Shown: positions 37,591-50,462 of the stretch, piece by piece
Position numbering within the stretch: position 1 is the stretch's first letter
Layout: the number at the start of each line of letters is the position of its first letter
Translations under genes and position numbers: made by a program
Notes under the pieces: generated by a model
What the model was told of the DNA's origin: nothing
Seen by the model: only the letters and a program-made list of their open reading frames with translations
The model's database searches: none
Assembly: GCA_963277665.1 (NCBI GenBank)
Contig: OY728163.1
Location: 1,905,948,644 to 1,906,012,643, forward strand
Direction of reading: 5' to 3'
Length of the DNA: 64,000 bases
DNA from: Viscum album
Lineage: Eukaryota > Streptophyta > Magnoliopsida > Santalales > Viscaceae

Positions 37591-39729
37591 TTGTGGTGTT
37601 TAACCGAGGTTACCTTCATTGGCTCTTTGATAATGATGGAGGAAAAGGGAATTTTGGTGGATTGTATGAATTTAGTTAATAGTAATGGATTTCCTTTTTT
37701 TTTTGATTCCAAGAAATACCATATATGAAAATATAGAATATTTCTTTATCAATTGTCTTTTTTTATTATGTTTTTAAGGTTAGAGTAGATGTTTTTCATC
37801 CACATGTTTAGTATATTCCCAAAACATCTATTGATAAGAAAAATTATAGAATGATGAGTGAGAAAGAGGCATTAGAGAATTGCTCATGGAATATAGGAAT
37901 ATTTGAATATCATGTATAAAGGAAATAAAAAAGTTAATAAATAAAATTTTTAAAACTATAAATGAATTTTTGAATATCATAAGATGGATAAAAATGAATC
38001 TTTTGGTAACTTATTTATAATGGTAAATGACATTATATGCACCATTATATGACTTTATGAGATTTTGGATGATTCAACCATTTTTTAAATAATTTTTCAA
38101 ATTATTTCTAATAATATTGATGCTAATGTTTAATTAATAGTTTATATAGACCCTAACAATAATTCTTTATATGATTTAAATATCAATCTCATCTCATATG
38201 AAATGAGAATAGAGAATAGTACAAATAAAAAAGAGAAGGGGTATCAGGATCATTGATTCAAATCTTATAAGAAATGAAAATTGAAAAACATTTCAACTAA
38301 GATATGAAAAGTGGTTTTCAAATCAAATAAGATGTTATTAAAAATGTAGATTAATTTTTTTTTCTAAAAATGTTTAGTATGGAATTTTAATGTAAAATGG
38401 AATGTTACTGCTAAAATGATTTGGATATGAGGATGTCAGAATTTTTCTAAAAAATTTACTTGGAAAAGGAAATTTGATTAATGTGATGAAGATGATATAA
38501 ATTAAATAAGATGATTAATTATTATAGAATAGAAAAAATAATTCCAAGGGAAAGTATAAAAAGTTCTCTAAATTTCAAAGGAGAAATTTTTTTTATAAAA
38601 ATTTGAAATATGATAGAAGTGAACAAAAATAAAAAAAATATTAAAATTATTCTTATGAAAAACTACTGATTCTAAATGTGAATTATGGATTTTTTTTGAA
38701 TAAAGTAGTATCGATATAGAATAGGATACTCATATGGGATTCATACTAAAATAATTTTTGAAATAATGTCATGAAAATATTATATGAATTAAATGATTGA
38801 ATAAAAATTTTATAAAAGAAAATATTATAGAAAATAGTCATAAATAAAGTCTTGATTAAAAATAAAAGATGTTAAAAAATATTTATCATATAAATATGGT
38901 TATTGATGAATATAATACTCAAAATTTAATTCTTAATGAAGGGTTAAAATAAAAAAATAATTATTTAGAACATGTTTAATAAAAATAAACTAAAACTAAA
39001 AAATGAATTACTAGTTCCCAAAACTCAATTATGAAGTTGGTTAATGTTGTAAAAAGTTCCAACCCGAAATGTAATAATAAAAAATATCCTTAATGTTTGA
39101 TATGAATAATTAATCTTCTTAGAAGCAATGAAATTTTGTGAAAACTAGGCATGTATCCAAAATAAAAAAAGTTGAAAATTATTATGTTTCTACGATATGA
39201 ATTTATGAACCAATAATAACTAGTAATTGTGATTTTTTTTGAGACTGAGAAGATGTATGATATGATTAAGAAGATATCTTGAGGAAATAAAAATTGTGTC
39301 ACAATAAAGGACCAAAGAGGAAGGTCAGAATATTGATGAAAGTAAGGTTCACGAATTTGTAAAGTATGGTTGTTAGAGAGCAAATTGTTCTTTTTATGGT
39401 TACAAATGGTGTTGTTGAGGATATAGGAATAAAAAAAATATTTTTTTGGTGAATAATAAATTATGTAGTGAATATAAGAAAAAATATAGTCAAAGAATGA
39501 GGTGGGTCACCCCACACAATGAAAATAACCCTATAAAGACATTATGATGATTAGAAATAGGATTCAACCCTTGGAAACTATTTTTTAAAGAGGTGAATAA
39601 CCTATACATATTTTAAAAGAATTTATTGTGTTATTACATGCATAAGAATCGTATAAAAAACCTCAAGAGTAATATGATATAAAATATTAGGGAATATAAA
39701 ACCCTTTGTTTTTGAAATTACACTCAATG

Positions 39730-39930
39730 ATATAAAAGGTATTGACGTCAAATATTAGGTAGTAATTATTCTTTACATGTGATAAGATATTCTATATTGT
39801 TAAAAAATTATAATGATTTTATAGAATGTACATTGACATTTGTCAAATATGAGACCCACATAATCAATGTTTTTTAATCTAATATAATTTTAGAATAAAA
39901 TATAAAATACAAAGGGACCATGATTATTGA
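39730..39930 (+). pseudogene. Copia protease remnant
   Basis: The translation shows a remnant of the copia protease segment that normally carries the Asp-Ser-Gly active site followed by a His-Met-Thr-Gly-Asp-Lys block. Here the latter reads LFFTCDK. The active-site aspartate is not preserved. Position just before integrase supports the call. Confidence 0.45.
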
Positions 39931-40249
39931 TGGACTAAAATAAAATTTGTTAATTTTTTCACATATTCATGATGAAGGTAAAAAATTTATTTTCATAAAA
40001 TATGGATTTATTGTAAATATGATTGTATATGGATATGTTGTTATGAGAGTCCAATGGAAAATAGAAATATGTTTTATGTTTTTGATGTCAAATGATCATG
40101 TTATCTAAGAATGATATAAGAAAGTGATCTATGACATAAAAGGGTTCATAATATGTGTCATAGGAATATAATTAAGATTAAAATTTGAGAAATAATACAT
40201 GACATTCCTGATGTGACAATAAGTTTAGAATGAAATGGTTACATTTTAC

Positions 40250-40990
40250 TGAAAGGGATTATAAAAGTTTCAGTACATGAGAAGGTTCAAGTACATTTAA
40301 CCCATCCCTTAATGTTAATACATTCTAATATATTTTAGAGAATGATTAAATAATCAACACGTTGAGATTCCTAACATATTTAATTCATTGATAAGTTTAC
40401 ACACATTATATGTATTATGTTTTTGAAAAAGAAATCATAGTATATGATCATATTTAATAATTTTTGGAGAGGTGTAGAAAAATAATATGGATATTCTATA
40501 AATAATATTCAAAATGATAATGGTGTTGAATATAAAACTTTATGGTATGGATATTATATTTAATATAATGTAATTCCTATGAGTCTAGTAAACCATACAC
40601 TCCATAGTGATACATTTTTTTTGAAACACGATATAGTAGTTTGGTGAGATAGAATGGATTATAATAATAGAACATGATACTTATCAATGTTTTTAGGAAA
40701 TTTATTAGAGTAGCAGTTATGTTCACAATTAATGCTTCTATAGGAAAATAATTGATGTTACTAATTACATGTTCAAACAAAACTAATGATTAAATCATCT
40801 ATGTGTTTTCTACAGTTCTAGAATTATAAAATACATTGTTGAAAATAAGGGGAATTTTGACAAGATAGGTGATGATGGAATCATTCATGGCTACCATCCC
40901 AATGGATGGGTATACATGTGTTATAATAAAGAAATATGCTATATCGTTGAATCAATAGATGTGAATGTTCTGGAATAATTAGATAAGAAA
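40250..40990 (+). pseudogene. Copia integrase remnant
   Basis: Fragments match the catalytic core (an Asn-Asp-Asn-Gly-Val-Glu-Tyr run standing for the second catalytic region) and, at about 40,840-40,970, the well-kept C-terminal block that reads FDKIGDDGIIHGYHPNG and later YNKEICYIVESIDVNV. This is the GKFDPKSDEG-type motif of copia integrases. Several frameshifts and stops separate the pieces. Confidence 0.7.
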
Positions 40991-41259
40991 TTATTGAAGA
41001 TAGATGTAGATATAGATGGGTGTTATGATGAGGTGGTTACAATTGAAAAAGTGACTATTTCATAATGATAATAATAATGTTAAAGCTTCTTTAGCTGAAT
41101 ATTCTGACACATATATCACAAGTGATGAGTAAGAGTGATGATCATCTCATCTTAGTCTATGTAAGAAAGTGAATTATTTAACATAACTTGAGATCAATAA
41201 AAAAATGTTAAAATCATCAGAACCTCCTAGTAAGCTCCACATACATCATTATATTTTCA

Positions 41260-42000
41260 TATTGAACTAGAAGATGTTGGTGAATATTTAGAGCCTCAAA
41301 ATTATATTAATTTTATGAATGAATAGTTGGATGAAGTTGAGAAGAATGATACATGGAAATTTTTTCAAAAAATATACATTGATAATGGTATTTTTATAAA
41401 TTTGGCATTCCAATATATGTTTAATGAGAATGGTGAAGTGACATTAAACAAATCAAAATTGGATTATAATGGTTTCACATAAATTGAGGGTAAATATTTT
41501 GATGATACTTTTTCTCTAGTTGATGAATTATAAACTATCAAAATATGTTTATTATATATTTCCAAAAGAGATATAATTTTTTCTATATTTATGTGTAGTA
41601 ATATTTTTAAAATATATTGGTAGATGAAGAATTTTATAGTGATTAACGTTTTTTCATCATTCTTGGGAATGATGAAAGTAATGTGTGAAAATAGAAAAAG
41701 GAATTTTATGTGTGAAAAAATATCAGATATCTTAATATTCTAAATTATATACTTTTATAAGGAAGCTAAACATTAAGAAAGAAATATTTGATATTATTCT
41801 ATATAAAAAAAATAAATATGTGTCCCTCATTGTTATAGTTTATGTTTATGATATAATAATTTCAAGGAGTGACTACAAAACATGTAAAAAATTTCCAAGG
41901 AGAAGAAGAATCTATCTGACATGTCATTTATAATAAAAATGAAACACTTTATTATCCTAAAAATATTTCCAAAGAATAAATATATATTCTTATCTTAAGA
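41260..42000 (+). pseudogene. Copia reverse transcriptase remnant
   Basis: A run at about 41,300-41,540 matches the start of the copia reverse transcriptase (EKNDTWKF, then NKSKLDYNGFT, IEGKYFDDTFSLV). At about 41,840 the catalytic box reads YVYDII instead of the usual YVDDI, losing one of the two catalytic aspartates. Downstream blocks follow in different frames. It cannot be active. Confidence 0.75.
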
Positions 42001-42149
42001 TATTTATTATAGATAAAATCTAAGGATGTTTGACATTGATGATTCAAAGATAGTTTCAAAATCTATATATATGGTAAATTAGTTTTTGAAAGATGGAGAG
42101 GGGAAGGAGGTTGATTCTAAATAGTTTATGATGTCAGATGGATGATTTT

Positions 42150-42480
42150 TATATCTAATGGATTCATGGGTAGTTATATTATAAAATTTTATATTTTTTT
42201 CAATGTACTAAAGTCCTCCAAAAGAATCTAATTTAAATGTTGTTTTATATAGATTCATATTGGGAAGGAAGTGTTGATGATCAAAGTTGAAAATATTTTT
42301 GAGTTTTATTTATCAAAGAATGTTTTGTGATATAAAATATAATGAATCAAAATTCAGTAAATCATATCATGGATGAAGAATATTATTTAGCATCCACTCA
42401 AGCTGCACCACAACTAATGTGGATGAAAAATCATATAGAGGATTAATTAGTAAATGATATCATACCCCTTGTCTTGGGTT
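42150..42480 (+). pseudogene. Copia RNase H remnant
   Basis: The sequence at about 42,340-42,450 translates to NQNSVNHIMDEEYYLAST followed by QLMWMKNHIED. This matches the copia RNase H region in which a Ser-Thr-Ala-Glu-Ala-Glu-Tyr block carries catalytic Glu. One Glu of the EEYYLAS block is retained. It closes the pol order diagnostic of Ty1/copia. Confidence 0.65.
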
Positions 42481-44743
42481 GTGATTTTCAAAACAAATTA
42501 AATCTCACTATGTGTCCATAAAAATAATATTCTTTCATAAAAATTCATATAAAATATCACTTTATAAATGAACATGTTGAGAATATTAAAATATAGTTGA
42601 ATTTTATCCAATAATATAACAAGTTATTGTTATATTCACTTAACCATTTCTGAAGGAAACATTTCATAACCTGTATTTAACCATCGGTTTACAAACACCC
42701 TATCTTCATGGTTAATGTATGTGAAGTATCCCACTATCTAATTTTTTCCTTGTAATGTGTTTTAAAATTGTGTTAAAAATAATGTACTAGAAATCAATCC
42801 ATTAGTATTTTCATATAGATTTGAGTAAGATATTTTTTATTAGGAGTATTTAAAATGGGGAAGATATAAATTCAAAATGTGAGAAATATTTTAATAGTTT
42901 ATTGAGGATGGTATAAGAAAAATGTTTCATAAATGAGAACTAAAAATGAGGAAATTTTTTCTTAAGTGGTGTAATAATGAAAAAATTTATTACAACAATA
43001 CTTCTATAAAACATGGTATTTTTGTTTAATAATTCTTATTTTTTAAACAGAGTTCACTCAAATATGCTTATAATTTTTTTATAAACAATACTTTTCATGG
43101 GTTTTAAATATTCATTAATTTTTTTTCATTGTAAGAAAAAAATATAAATGGTTAGAATATTGGGACCAAGATTGTGAAGTTTTTTAGAAGTATTTTAAGT
43201 AAGCTGGATAAACATAAGATGATACTATTTATAATATTTTTTTCTTAAGTGGTTTTATTTTTTTTGTTCAATGTTACATTTTTAAAAGTGGTATATAAAT
43301 TAATCATATAATATAGTAAAACATTCCAATAACATGGATTAAAAATTTATGGGTGAACAGATATAGAATATCATTTGATCTTTCCCATAACATGTCCATA
43401 GGATGAATTGTGTCTGTCTTAGAGTATCATATAATGTTCTTAGAAGAATTTATATGTTACAATAAAGTTCTATCAGATAGTGTGTTTGATGAAAATATTT
43501 TTTTTGATTATTTATTGTTTATAATTTTCTTAACAACATGAGTGTTGTATGATCTCATGCTCAATTATTATGTAAAAAAGGTTGAGAAATTATTTCTATG
43601 TAAGAACTTTATACTATGAAGTAATGTGAATTTTTACTAAACAGAATCTTTTAGTTGGAGGTTTAAACTTTCATAAAAGTTAACTCATAAAATGAATAAA
43701 TTTCTTGAAGAATAATGTATGGTTTAACCATCAGGTCTAACATTTTTTGATAAAGCATCATCATACAAACCTTTTTATGGATTTACAATCATTTTTAATA
43801 CATGGATTTATCAAATGAAGTGTTATATCCAAATATTTTGATGTTTTTTGTACAAATGGATATATAAATTATGAGATGGATTTTTATAAAAGTTTGTTGA
43901 TAAGAATATTATTATTTAATTTTAAAGTGATGTTACTACTAATGACATTATATAAAGATTATCCAATGATGGAATCAAATGGTTCCCCTCATAAAAACTA
44001 TTTTCATATTTATATAAGAAATATATTTGTATTCTTTTGTAAAATTTATATTAAATAAAAATTTAAGAATATGTGATACGATGTTGGTAAAAAATGTTCG
44101 AAAATAATTTTTTAATCCATAATACAAATATATTTAGTTAAATATTATCATATAAGGGTTTCCATGGGGTTTCAACTAATAATGTTTTCTAAAGAATAGA
44201 ATATTGAGGACAAGATAATAAATATTTTTACTAGATTGATGAGTTTTACAAAGAAATTCATGGAATATATATAGGATAACTAGGTGGATGATACTTTTTC
44301 AAAGAAGGTGTCCCGTGAAGAAAGAACAATGTGGGCCTTCAAAGCTCCTGAATATAGTACATCACTGGTAAATGATGAAATGTGAGGGGTTGTTAACTCT
44401 TTAATTTGAAAACTCCCTTATAATGAATGACCTTTCCTTGTATATTTAATTTTTTGCTTTTAATTTTTTAGGACCCAGTTCACCCATATCTTGGATTTTT
44501 TGGTATTAAGATTTTTTAATAATATTTCAACTGAAAATGATAAGATGGTCCTTAAATGTATGATATTATTCAAAGTTAATGAGGTAAGAAGAGGTTTATT
44601 AATCATGAGGATTTTTATGTTTGAGTACAGGTATGGATGATTTAGGATTCATGAATATTTAAGAATGATACATAACTATTGTGAACAATTTGATATAATT
44701 TTTAGAAATAGATTCAATTTTTAGTCTCCATTGAGGGAGAAAA

Positions 44744-45700
44744 TTAATCGGGGTTCTAGTATTTTATACTTCTATCACTAATATAAAAATGGGTGTTCAT
44801 AAACAACATATAAATATAATTTTCAAACTTTAATAAGTGGAATGAAGTGATAGATATTTATAATATTGATGTGAAAAAAAAATTCAAAATAAAATTTAGA
44901 TAGCCGATTACTGTTTGGGGAATTTCATTAGTTTTTATTGGATAGATTATATATAAAAACGATCAAAGAAATAGGGTTTGAAATGAAGTAGTTTAACCCT
45001 TTGAAGATTCAATGTTAAATCTCTAGAAATTTTTATTATCAATTTTAATTAAAGATAATTTCAATATAGTTTAACATATGTAAAATATAAATGTTTTGGT
45101 TTCTATCATCAATGAGGTAATAGACCAAGGTACTACACATAATTTACCCAAAGAACAAACCAGATGAGTTTTTTTGAAAAACCTACTAGATATCCCTATT
45201 GTAAGGACCAAAAAAGGATAGAAAATATCATACCTATATCTAGTTATGAATGTGAAGAATATGTTCTTCCATGAAGTATATGTGTGAATAAAAAACAAGT
45301 ATCATTTTGAAAAAACTTATTCATGTTGGTGAAGGTTTCTAACAATTGCTACGAAATTTTATGTTACATATTTTATTTGGGTGGAGAGAACATGCAATAT
45401 GGAATGATTATAGTGAAATAATAATTTAAGGATTATAACTATATGTTTTGACAACATAAAAATGAATTATTTAATGTGTTATTATGGAATTGGATTATTT
45501 ACAATCTATTTTAGTGAAAATATACCATTGGTGAGTATCTAACATTATAAATACTTGTGTTCTTATTATTATACTTGTCTTTCATTTTTCAAAAAAGTAA
45601 TATCACTCTAATAATAAGAGAAGGTTATTTCATAATAAGTGAATTCATAAAAATAAAAGACTGAAGATTCACCCCTCCCCTACCAATGATTACAGAGATC
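44744..45700 (+). repeat. Old copia LTR B (3' LTR)
   Basis: It is preceded by a purine tract (TTGAGGGAGAAAA, 44731-44743). The start GGGGTTC continues uninterrupted where LTR A was split by the long-LTR element, so it gives the empty-site version. It ends near GATTCACCCCTCCCC at 45667. A possible TATA motif (TTATAAATACTTG) is at about 45546. The exact end is uncertain by about 20 bases. Confidence 0.65.
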
Positions 45701-46640
45701 CTAATTTGACATTTTATAGAGTATTTTCCTCTTGAAATATTCAAGTGATCTTTTGAAATAATTTTCATTGACATGAACATTAATTGATGAATATTATACT
45801 TTATTGGGGATATAATATAATTATACAATCTAATATCTTACTCTTGGTGGATTAGGATCATGTTTCTCTTATAATTTATTATGGATTATTTTGACATTTC
45901 ATTTAACAGTTTTTTCAATATAAATGTTGGTATTGACTTTGTGTTGATTTGTTATCTATTTCATCCACATGATTAATGCATTGGACTTATAAATGACTAT
46001 AGGGGGAATTTATATCCCCATAATGCATTATTTGGTATCGTGAGATATACTATTTTGGATACATGACATTGGAATTAACTATTTATAAATGATGTTCTGG
46101 TACGAGGCCTTGATTGTATGATTATGTTTCCTGACATTATGATCCTATCATAATGAAACAAGTTATTTTTTATCGATGATATTATATACAGTGTTATTTC
46201 TTCCAAGGATATGTTACCATTTTATAATATTATTTATATGGTTAATTTGATTATTTTTTATATCTGTCATATTATTTTATGAATTATTTATTATATATTG
46301 GATTATATTATACACTTTGCCTTACTAAGAATCTAAACTCACACATTATTATGTCACTATTTCCCCAAAATATTAGGAAGGTAGATATGAATGAGTCTAG
46401 GGATATAATAGAATAAGTAATATTGTTCTCACAATGATTTTATATTGTAATTCATGTTTTAAAATGTAACATGAGAATCATGTATGTATCTATTATCAAA
46501 AGTATACTACACTAATCGATTCTTCAGGATATGATCCCTTGTATCTTGTGACAATGTAGTAAAATAACCACCAACTATGAGTACCTGGTGTTAGGGTGTT
46601 ATTGTTGGAATAATAGGAAGTTAGTTTCATGAACCACCTT
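45701..46640. other. AT-rich DNA, nothing recognised
   Basis: There is no open frame of note, no terminal repeat and no domain. Base composition rises toward 46,500-46,640, just before the LINE-like fragment. Confidence 0.6.
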
Positions 46641-46719
46641 ATTCAAGATGAGGGGATGGGTTTTTGGTAAATCCCATAGTGGATGGACGGCCCCTGTGGT
46701 GGGTGAAACCTAGTTCCCC

Positions 46720-48891
46720 GTGGCGGCGACGACCCCTACGGTGGTCCCTCCCCCATTTTTGGGGGAGGGACGCTCATTTACCTTCAAAGGAGCTTCTTCC
46801 TCCTTCATCCCATTCTCAATCCCTGACTTTGTTCCACTATTTCCTCTTATCTCGCTATACCCGAAGGTTTTGGAGATGTTCGTTGGGTTTCCTAATCTTC
46901 ATTTATCGACTGTAGAGTTCTCGGCCTCTTCGGATTTGTTGAAACACACCCTGGTTGCTAGGTTTCATGGACATCATCCTTTAGTTTATTCGTTCGATAG
47001 GAATGTATTTGATGCTTGGGGTTTACAGGACAGGGCGATGGTGGGTCTCCTAGATAATTGATGGTTCATGGTACGTTTTTCTTAGGAGTCGAATCTAATA
47101 AAATCATGGGAAAATTCTCCCCATTTCTTTAATGGATTTAAAATTTCCCTACTTCGTTGGACCTTTGATTTTCATATGAAGCGAGATCCTCCTACGATGG
47201 TCATTGGGGTAAGATTCCCTAATCTTCCACTTCCGTTCCAAAATCCATCTGTTATGCGCATGCTATGGAATCTAATAGGTAGATATCTATGTTCCGATAG
47301 CCGCATGGAGGTGCTATGTCACCTAGTTAATCCACGCATTTGTGTGGAAATGGATATGTCAAAGGATCCTTTTGAGTATGTGTGGGTCACTGTGGGTGAA
47401 GAGTATAGGTGTAAGCAGCAGGTGGTCTATGAATCATGGACTACTTTTTGCTTGGGTTGCAAGTGGTTGGGGAATACACTAGGATCCTATCATAAGTAAC
47501 TTTGGGTGAAGAATATGAGAAGGTTTTTTATTCAGAGGCAGGAGGAGGAGTTCTTGGTTGAGACAGAGGGAGCGTTTCAGGGATCTTCTCCTCTGTTTTC
47601 TAGCAAGAGGATTTCTAGTAACCTATGTAGGGGGGAGGTACAAGATGGTAGTGCTTTAGGAAATGGAGTCCTGGGTATGGAAGCAGAGTCTAGAAGGAGG
47701 AAGGAAGGCTTGTGTCAGCAGGATGCAGATGGTGGAGAAAACCAGGTGGTTGGTGGTAGCATGGAGGCAAAGGGTTGGGATGGCGTGGAGGCTTTGGAGA
47801 AGATTTCCACCGTGTTGGAAGAGGTGGGAGAGGCAACGACTGTTTTGATGGCCCAAAAAGATAGTGGGAGGGAGGAAGGATCAGTTCAACTTGATTTAGT
47901 AGGTGTGGAGATCATGGTTCACTTGGTGAATGGTGAGGAGGAATTACCACTAGATGTTGCAGGTTCGGGCAGTAGTGAATCAAGGAGGCGACTGTAGGAT
48001 CAAGATTCAACAAAGGTTTATATTGATAGCCAGGGGAAGGCCCCTATAATCCTAGGCAATAGTTTTGAAGGACTGGTTGAGGAGGATATAGGTACCGCTC
48101 ATGATATTCCTCTTGACCCAGAGGGAGGGTATATGAATGCATGTAATGGGGCTGAACCTAATCACTCGGAAATTGAAACACCAATCCAGGAAGATAGAAG
48201 TAAGTCAAGGAGGAGGAGCCAGAGGGACTACTCATCCTTGCCTCCCCCCTTGGATACTAGATTTTCCAGGAAGACAAATACTAAAAAGGAGTCCTTGGAG
48301 GAGGTGGGAACACAGAAAACAAGGGTCCAGGGTGGGCAACCATTGGATTTATTGCTTAGTAGTGAGGAGGAGGTGACCGGGCCGGTGTCATTGCTCAATG
48401 CTGTGGAGGAAGGGATAGAACTCAAGGGATACTCCTTTTTACCGAAGTCGATGGAAACATGGTCAGGTAAAAAATCTAGCCCAGGTGAGAAAGAAATGAC
48501 ATCTTCCATGGTTGTCATGCAGGAGGATTATCAGGTTTTGGTCAAGGAGAACAACAATGAAATGGGAAGATCTACTGAAATGGAAAAGAACATAAAAGAA
48601 CATATCCTTTTCTCTGAGGAGGACATGGTAGAGGAATTTATGTATGTTAACATCCCACAGGAAGAGGCTGATATGATGGGAAGAGCTATCAGAGTGGAGG
48701 TCAACAGCAAGCAGGCTAAGTGGATTGACAAACAGGATTTGATCCTGATGAGAGGCTTCAATGATTGGAAAATTAGCAAAGAAGAATATATCCAAACATG
48801 GGACAAAATGGCGGAATGATTTGAAGACGTTATTGGAGAATATCCTGATTCTAAGGTATGGCTAATGAATTGGAATCTTTATAGGGAGTAA
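46720..48891 (+). pseudogene. LINE ORF1-like protein with DUF4283 and CCHC knuckle, broken by stops
   Basis: One frame runs for about 724 codons and is interrupted only by stops near 47059, 47082, 47497, 47995 and 48817, most explainable as single changes. Residues 1-115 (RSFTFKG, VGLLDN) and 150-250 (RFPNLPLPFQ, RICVEMDMSKDPFEYVWV) match DUF4283, the RNA-binding-like domain of plant LINE ORF1. A knuckle CLGCKWLGNT follows, its His and last Cys lost. The rest is Glu/Ser/Gly-rich and low in order, as usual. The likely start codon is GTG at 46720 in a CCGTGGCGGC context, suggesting a lost ATG. The protein would coat element RNA. Confidence 0.75.
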
Positions 48892-49360
48892 ATCACTAAT
48901 AGGCTAAGGCTATGTTTTGGTAACTTTTCCTTTTCTTATGAGGCTTCGCCTCTGGACTGATTGGGTTTGCCTCTCACTTTGCATTTAAAGTAGTTTGGTG
49001 GGGCTTTTGGGTTGTCTGTGGGTCAGGGTGCTAATGGTGTCAGGATATGGTCATATTCATTCTGGTTTTCTTTGATGTCCTTGGGGGTGGATCCTGGGGG
49101 TCCATTCCATTGCTTGAATGCTGGGTGAATTCCTCTGGAGTTTTCCATCGAGAGGATTTGGGTCGGTGTCGATGGTCGCGCCGGGGGACGCTAAAGGTAA
49201 TCCTAGGTGGATTTGAACAACCTCTTTGATGTTCTTGTGCCCTGGTTCATGATTTCTTGAGCATGGTTAGTGGTTTTTGGTGTTTTTTTGTTTTGGTGAA
49301 TGTGGTTGTATTGGACTCATGTAGCCAGGTACCGGGAACCCATAAACCGTCTTTTGAAAA
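48892..49360 (+). other. Non-coding tail of the LINE-like fragment
   Basis: G/T-rich sequence with a GAGGCTTCGCCTC inverted motif and a T-rich run near 49285. No ORF2 motif is visible. An A-rich run (GAAAATG then eight A) near 49356-49371 overlaps the chromovirus LTR start, so a poly(A) end cannot be told apart from LTR sequence. Confidence 0.5.
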
Positions 49361-50445
49361 TGTAAAAAAAATGATTATCCCCAAGATGAAGGAAGGGATA
49401 AAAATATGTCGAGACCTTCCTTCCTCAAGATGAAGGAGATATAATGATCCCTGAGTCCCACCTCCAATAGGCCCCAGGGTGGCGACCAACACCAAGGGTA
49501 TAGAAATATCAACAAAATGGGAGGCATTACCCTTTTTATAGTAACCAAGATCGAGAGATAAGATGCATCAACCTCAAACAACTCCAAGATAGACATATAT
49601 ATAAAGAAACAAAAAATCCATCCCAAATGCATGTTTAAAGTAAAACTGATAGAAATAAAAAGAAAACTCCAAAGTAAGTACCAAAATAAAACTAAGCAGT
49701 GACACAAAAACCACCCCAATATCTGAGATTGTAAGGTTCAGCACCATCCGTGTAATCTCCTTGGAAACCTGAAAACTATTTTATATGTGTAGGGTGAGTA
49801 TACAAGTATAATCAGTAGGAAAAGACAAAGTCACCCATGAAAAAGTGGGAGAATCATACTAATGACCCTATGAGGAAATAATAGAAACTCAAAAGTACCT
49901 AAAAAGGTATACTATCCACTCCAACCTCACGAAGCCATGCTCACCAAATAATGAAATTTAAGTAAATTAGAAATGTAAGAACATCTATATTTGGGTACCC
50001 TGCACCACTTTCCACTTGTTAACTGCTCATCCCTAATGAAGAATGTCCTAATGCTAACAAACTCTTCCACAAGACCCACTGTCACAACTTTCTCACGTAC
50101 ACCTGAGACGCACACCAAATCACATCCTTCCCATAGACACTTGGGCCACAACCACCACATTTCTCACTTGAAAATACCTGGGCCTTATCCTGAAGACAGT
50201 TTGGAAAAAACCACCTCTCACACAACCAATACCACATGTCCAATATTAAACCTCAATCCATTACAATCTTCCTGAAGATTCTTGGGAAATCAATTCCTAG
50301 AAGAGGGAGCAAAGTAAAGTCAATAATCATCCATCCATCCTCCTATTGGGATGTTGGGAAAGACACCCTCCCTTATAACAATGGGGGTGTTCATCACATA
50401 GTGATCAACATGGGTGGGGTGAGTATAGAAAACATAGGGAACTAA

Positions 50446-50462
50446 AAGTTTATATATATAGG
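50446..50462 (-). promoter_or_regulatory. Possible TATA box in chromovirus 3' LTR
   Basis: On the minus strand CCTATATATATAAAC lies about 2.36 kb from the LTR start. A longer TATATA run sits at the corresponding place in the other LTR (about 59170-59196). Being conserved in position favours a promoter, but TA-rich runs are common here. Confidence 0.35.

Larger units (their letters stand above)
37591..44743 (+). mobile_element. Old Ty1/copia element, internal region, heavily decayed
   Basis: It lies between LTR A and LTR B. Although no frame is open, translation in shifting frames gives copia domains in the diagnostic order protease, integrase, reverse transcriptase, RNase H between about 39,730 and 42,480. 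The first 2.1 kb would be gag. About 2.2 kb lies between RNase H and the 3' LTR, longer than in simple copia elements and compatible with the Sirevirus layout, but no product is readable there. Breaks are mostly of the C-to-T or G-to-A kind. Confidence 0.75.
46641..49360 (+). mobile_element. LINE (L1-type) fragment carrying ORF1 only
   Basis: A sharp rise in GC marks the left edge near 46,640. It holds one ORF1-type frame (46720-48891) and then about 470 bases of non-coding sequence resembling a 3' untranslated region (T/G-rich, GAGGCTTCGCCTC hairpin at about 48940). No endonuclease or reverse transcriptase follows. The right edge meets the chromovirus LTR at 49361. No target duplication was found. 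Confidence 0.65.

Noticed and set aside
44280..44400. GC-richer island as a host exon
   Set aside because: It lies between copia RNase H and the 3' LTR, is short, and has no open frame or splice sites; most likely element sequence.
48228..48818. Minus-strand frames over the LINE ORF1
   Set aside because: They are shadows of the conserved plus-strand frame; the DUF4283 and knuckle motifs are on the plus strand only.
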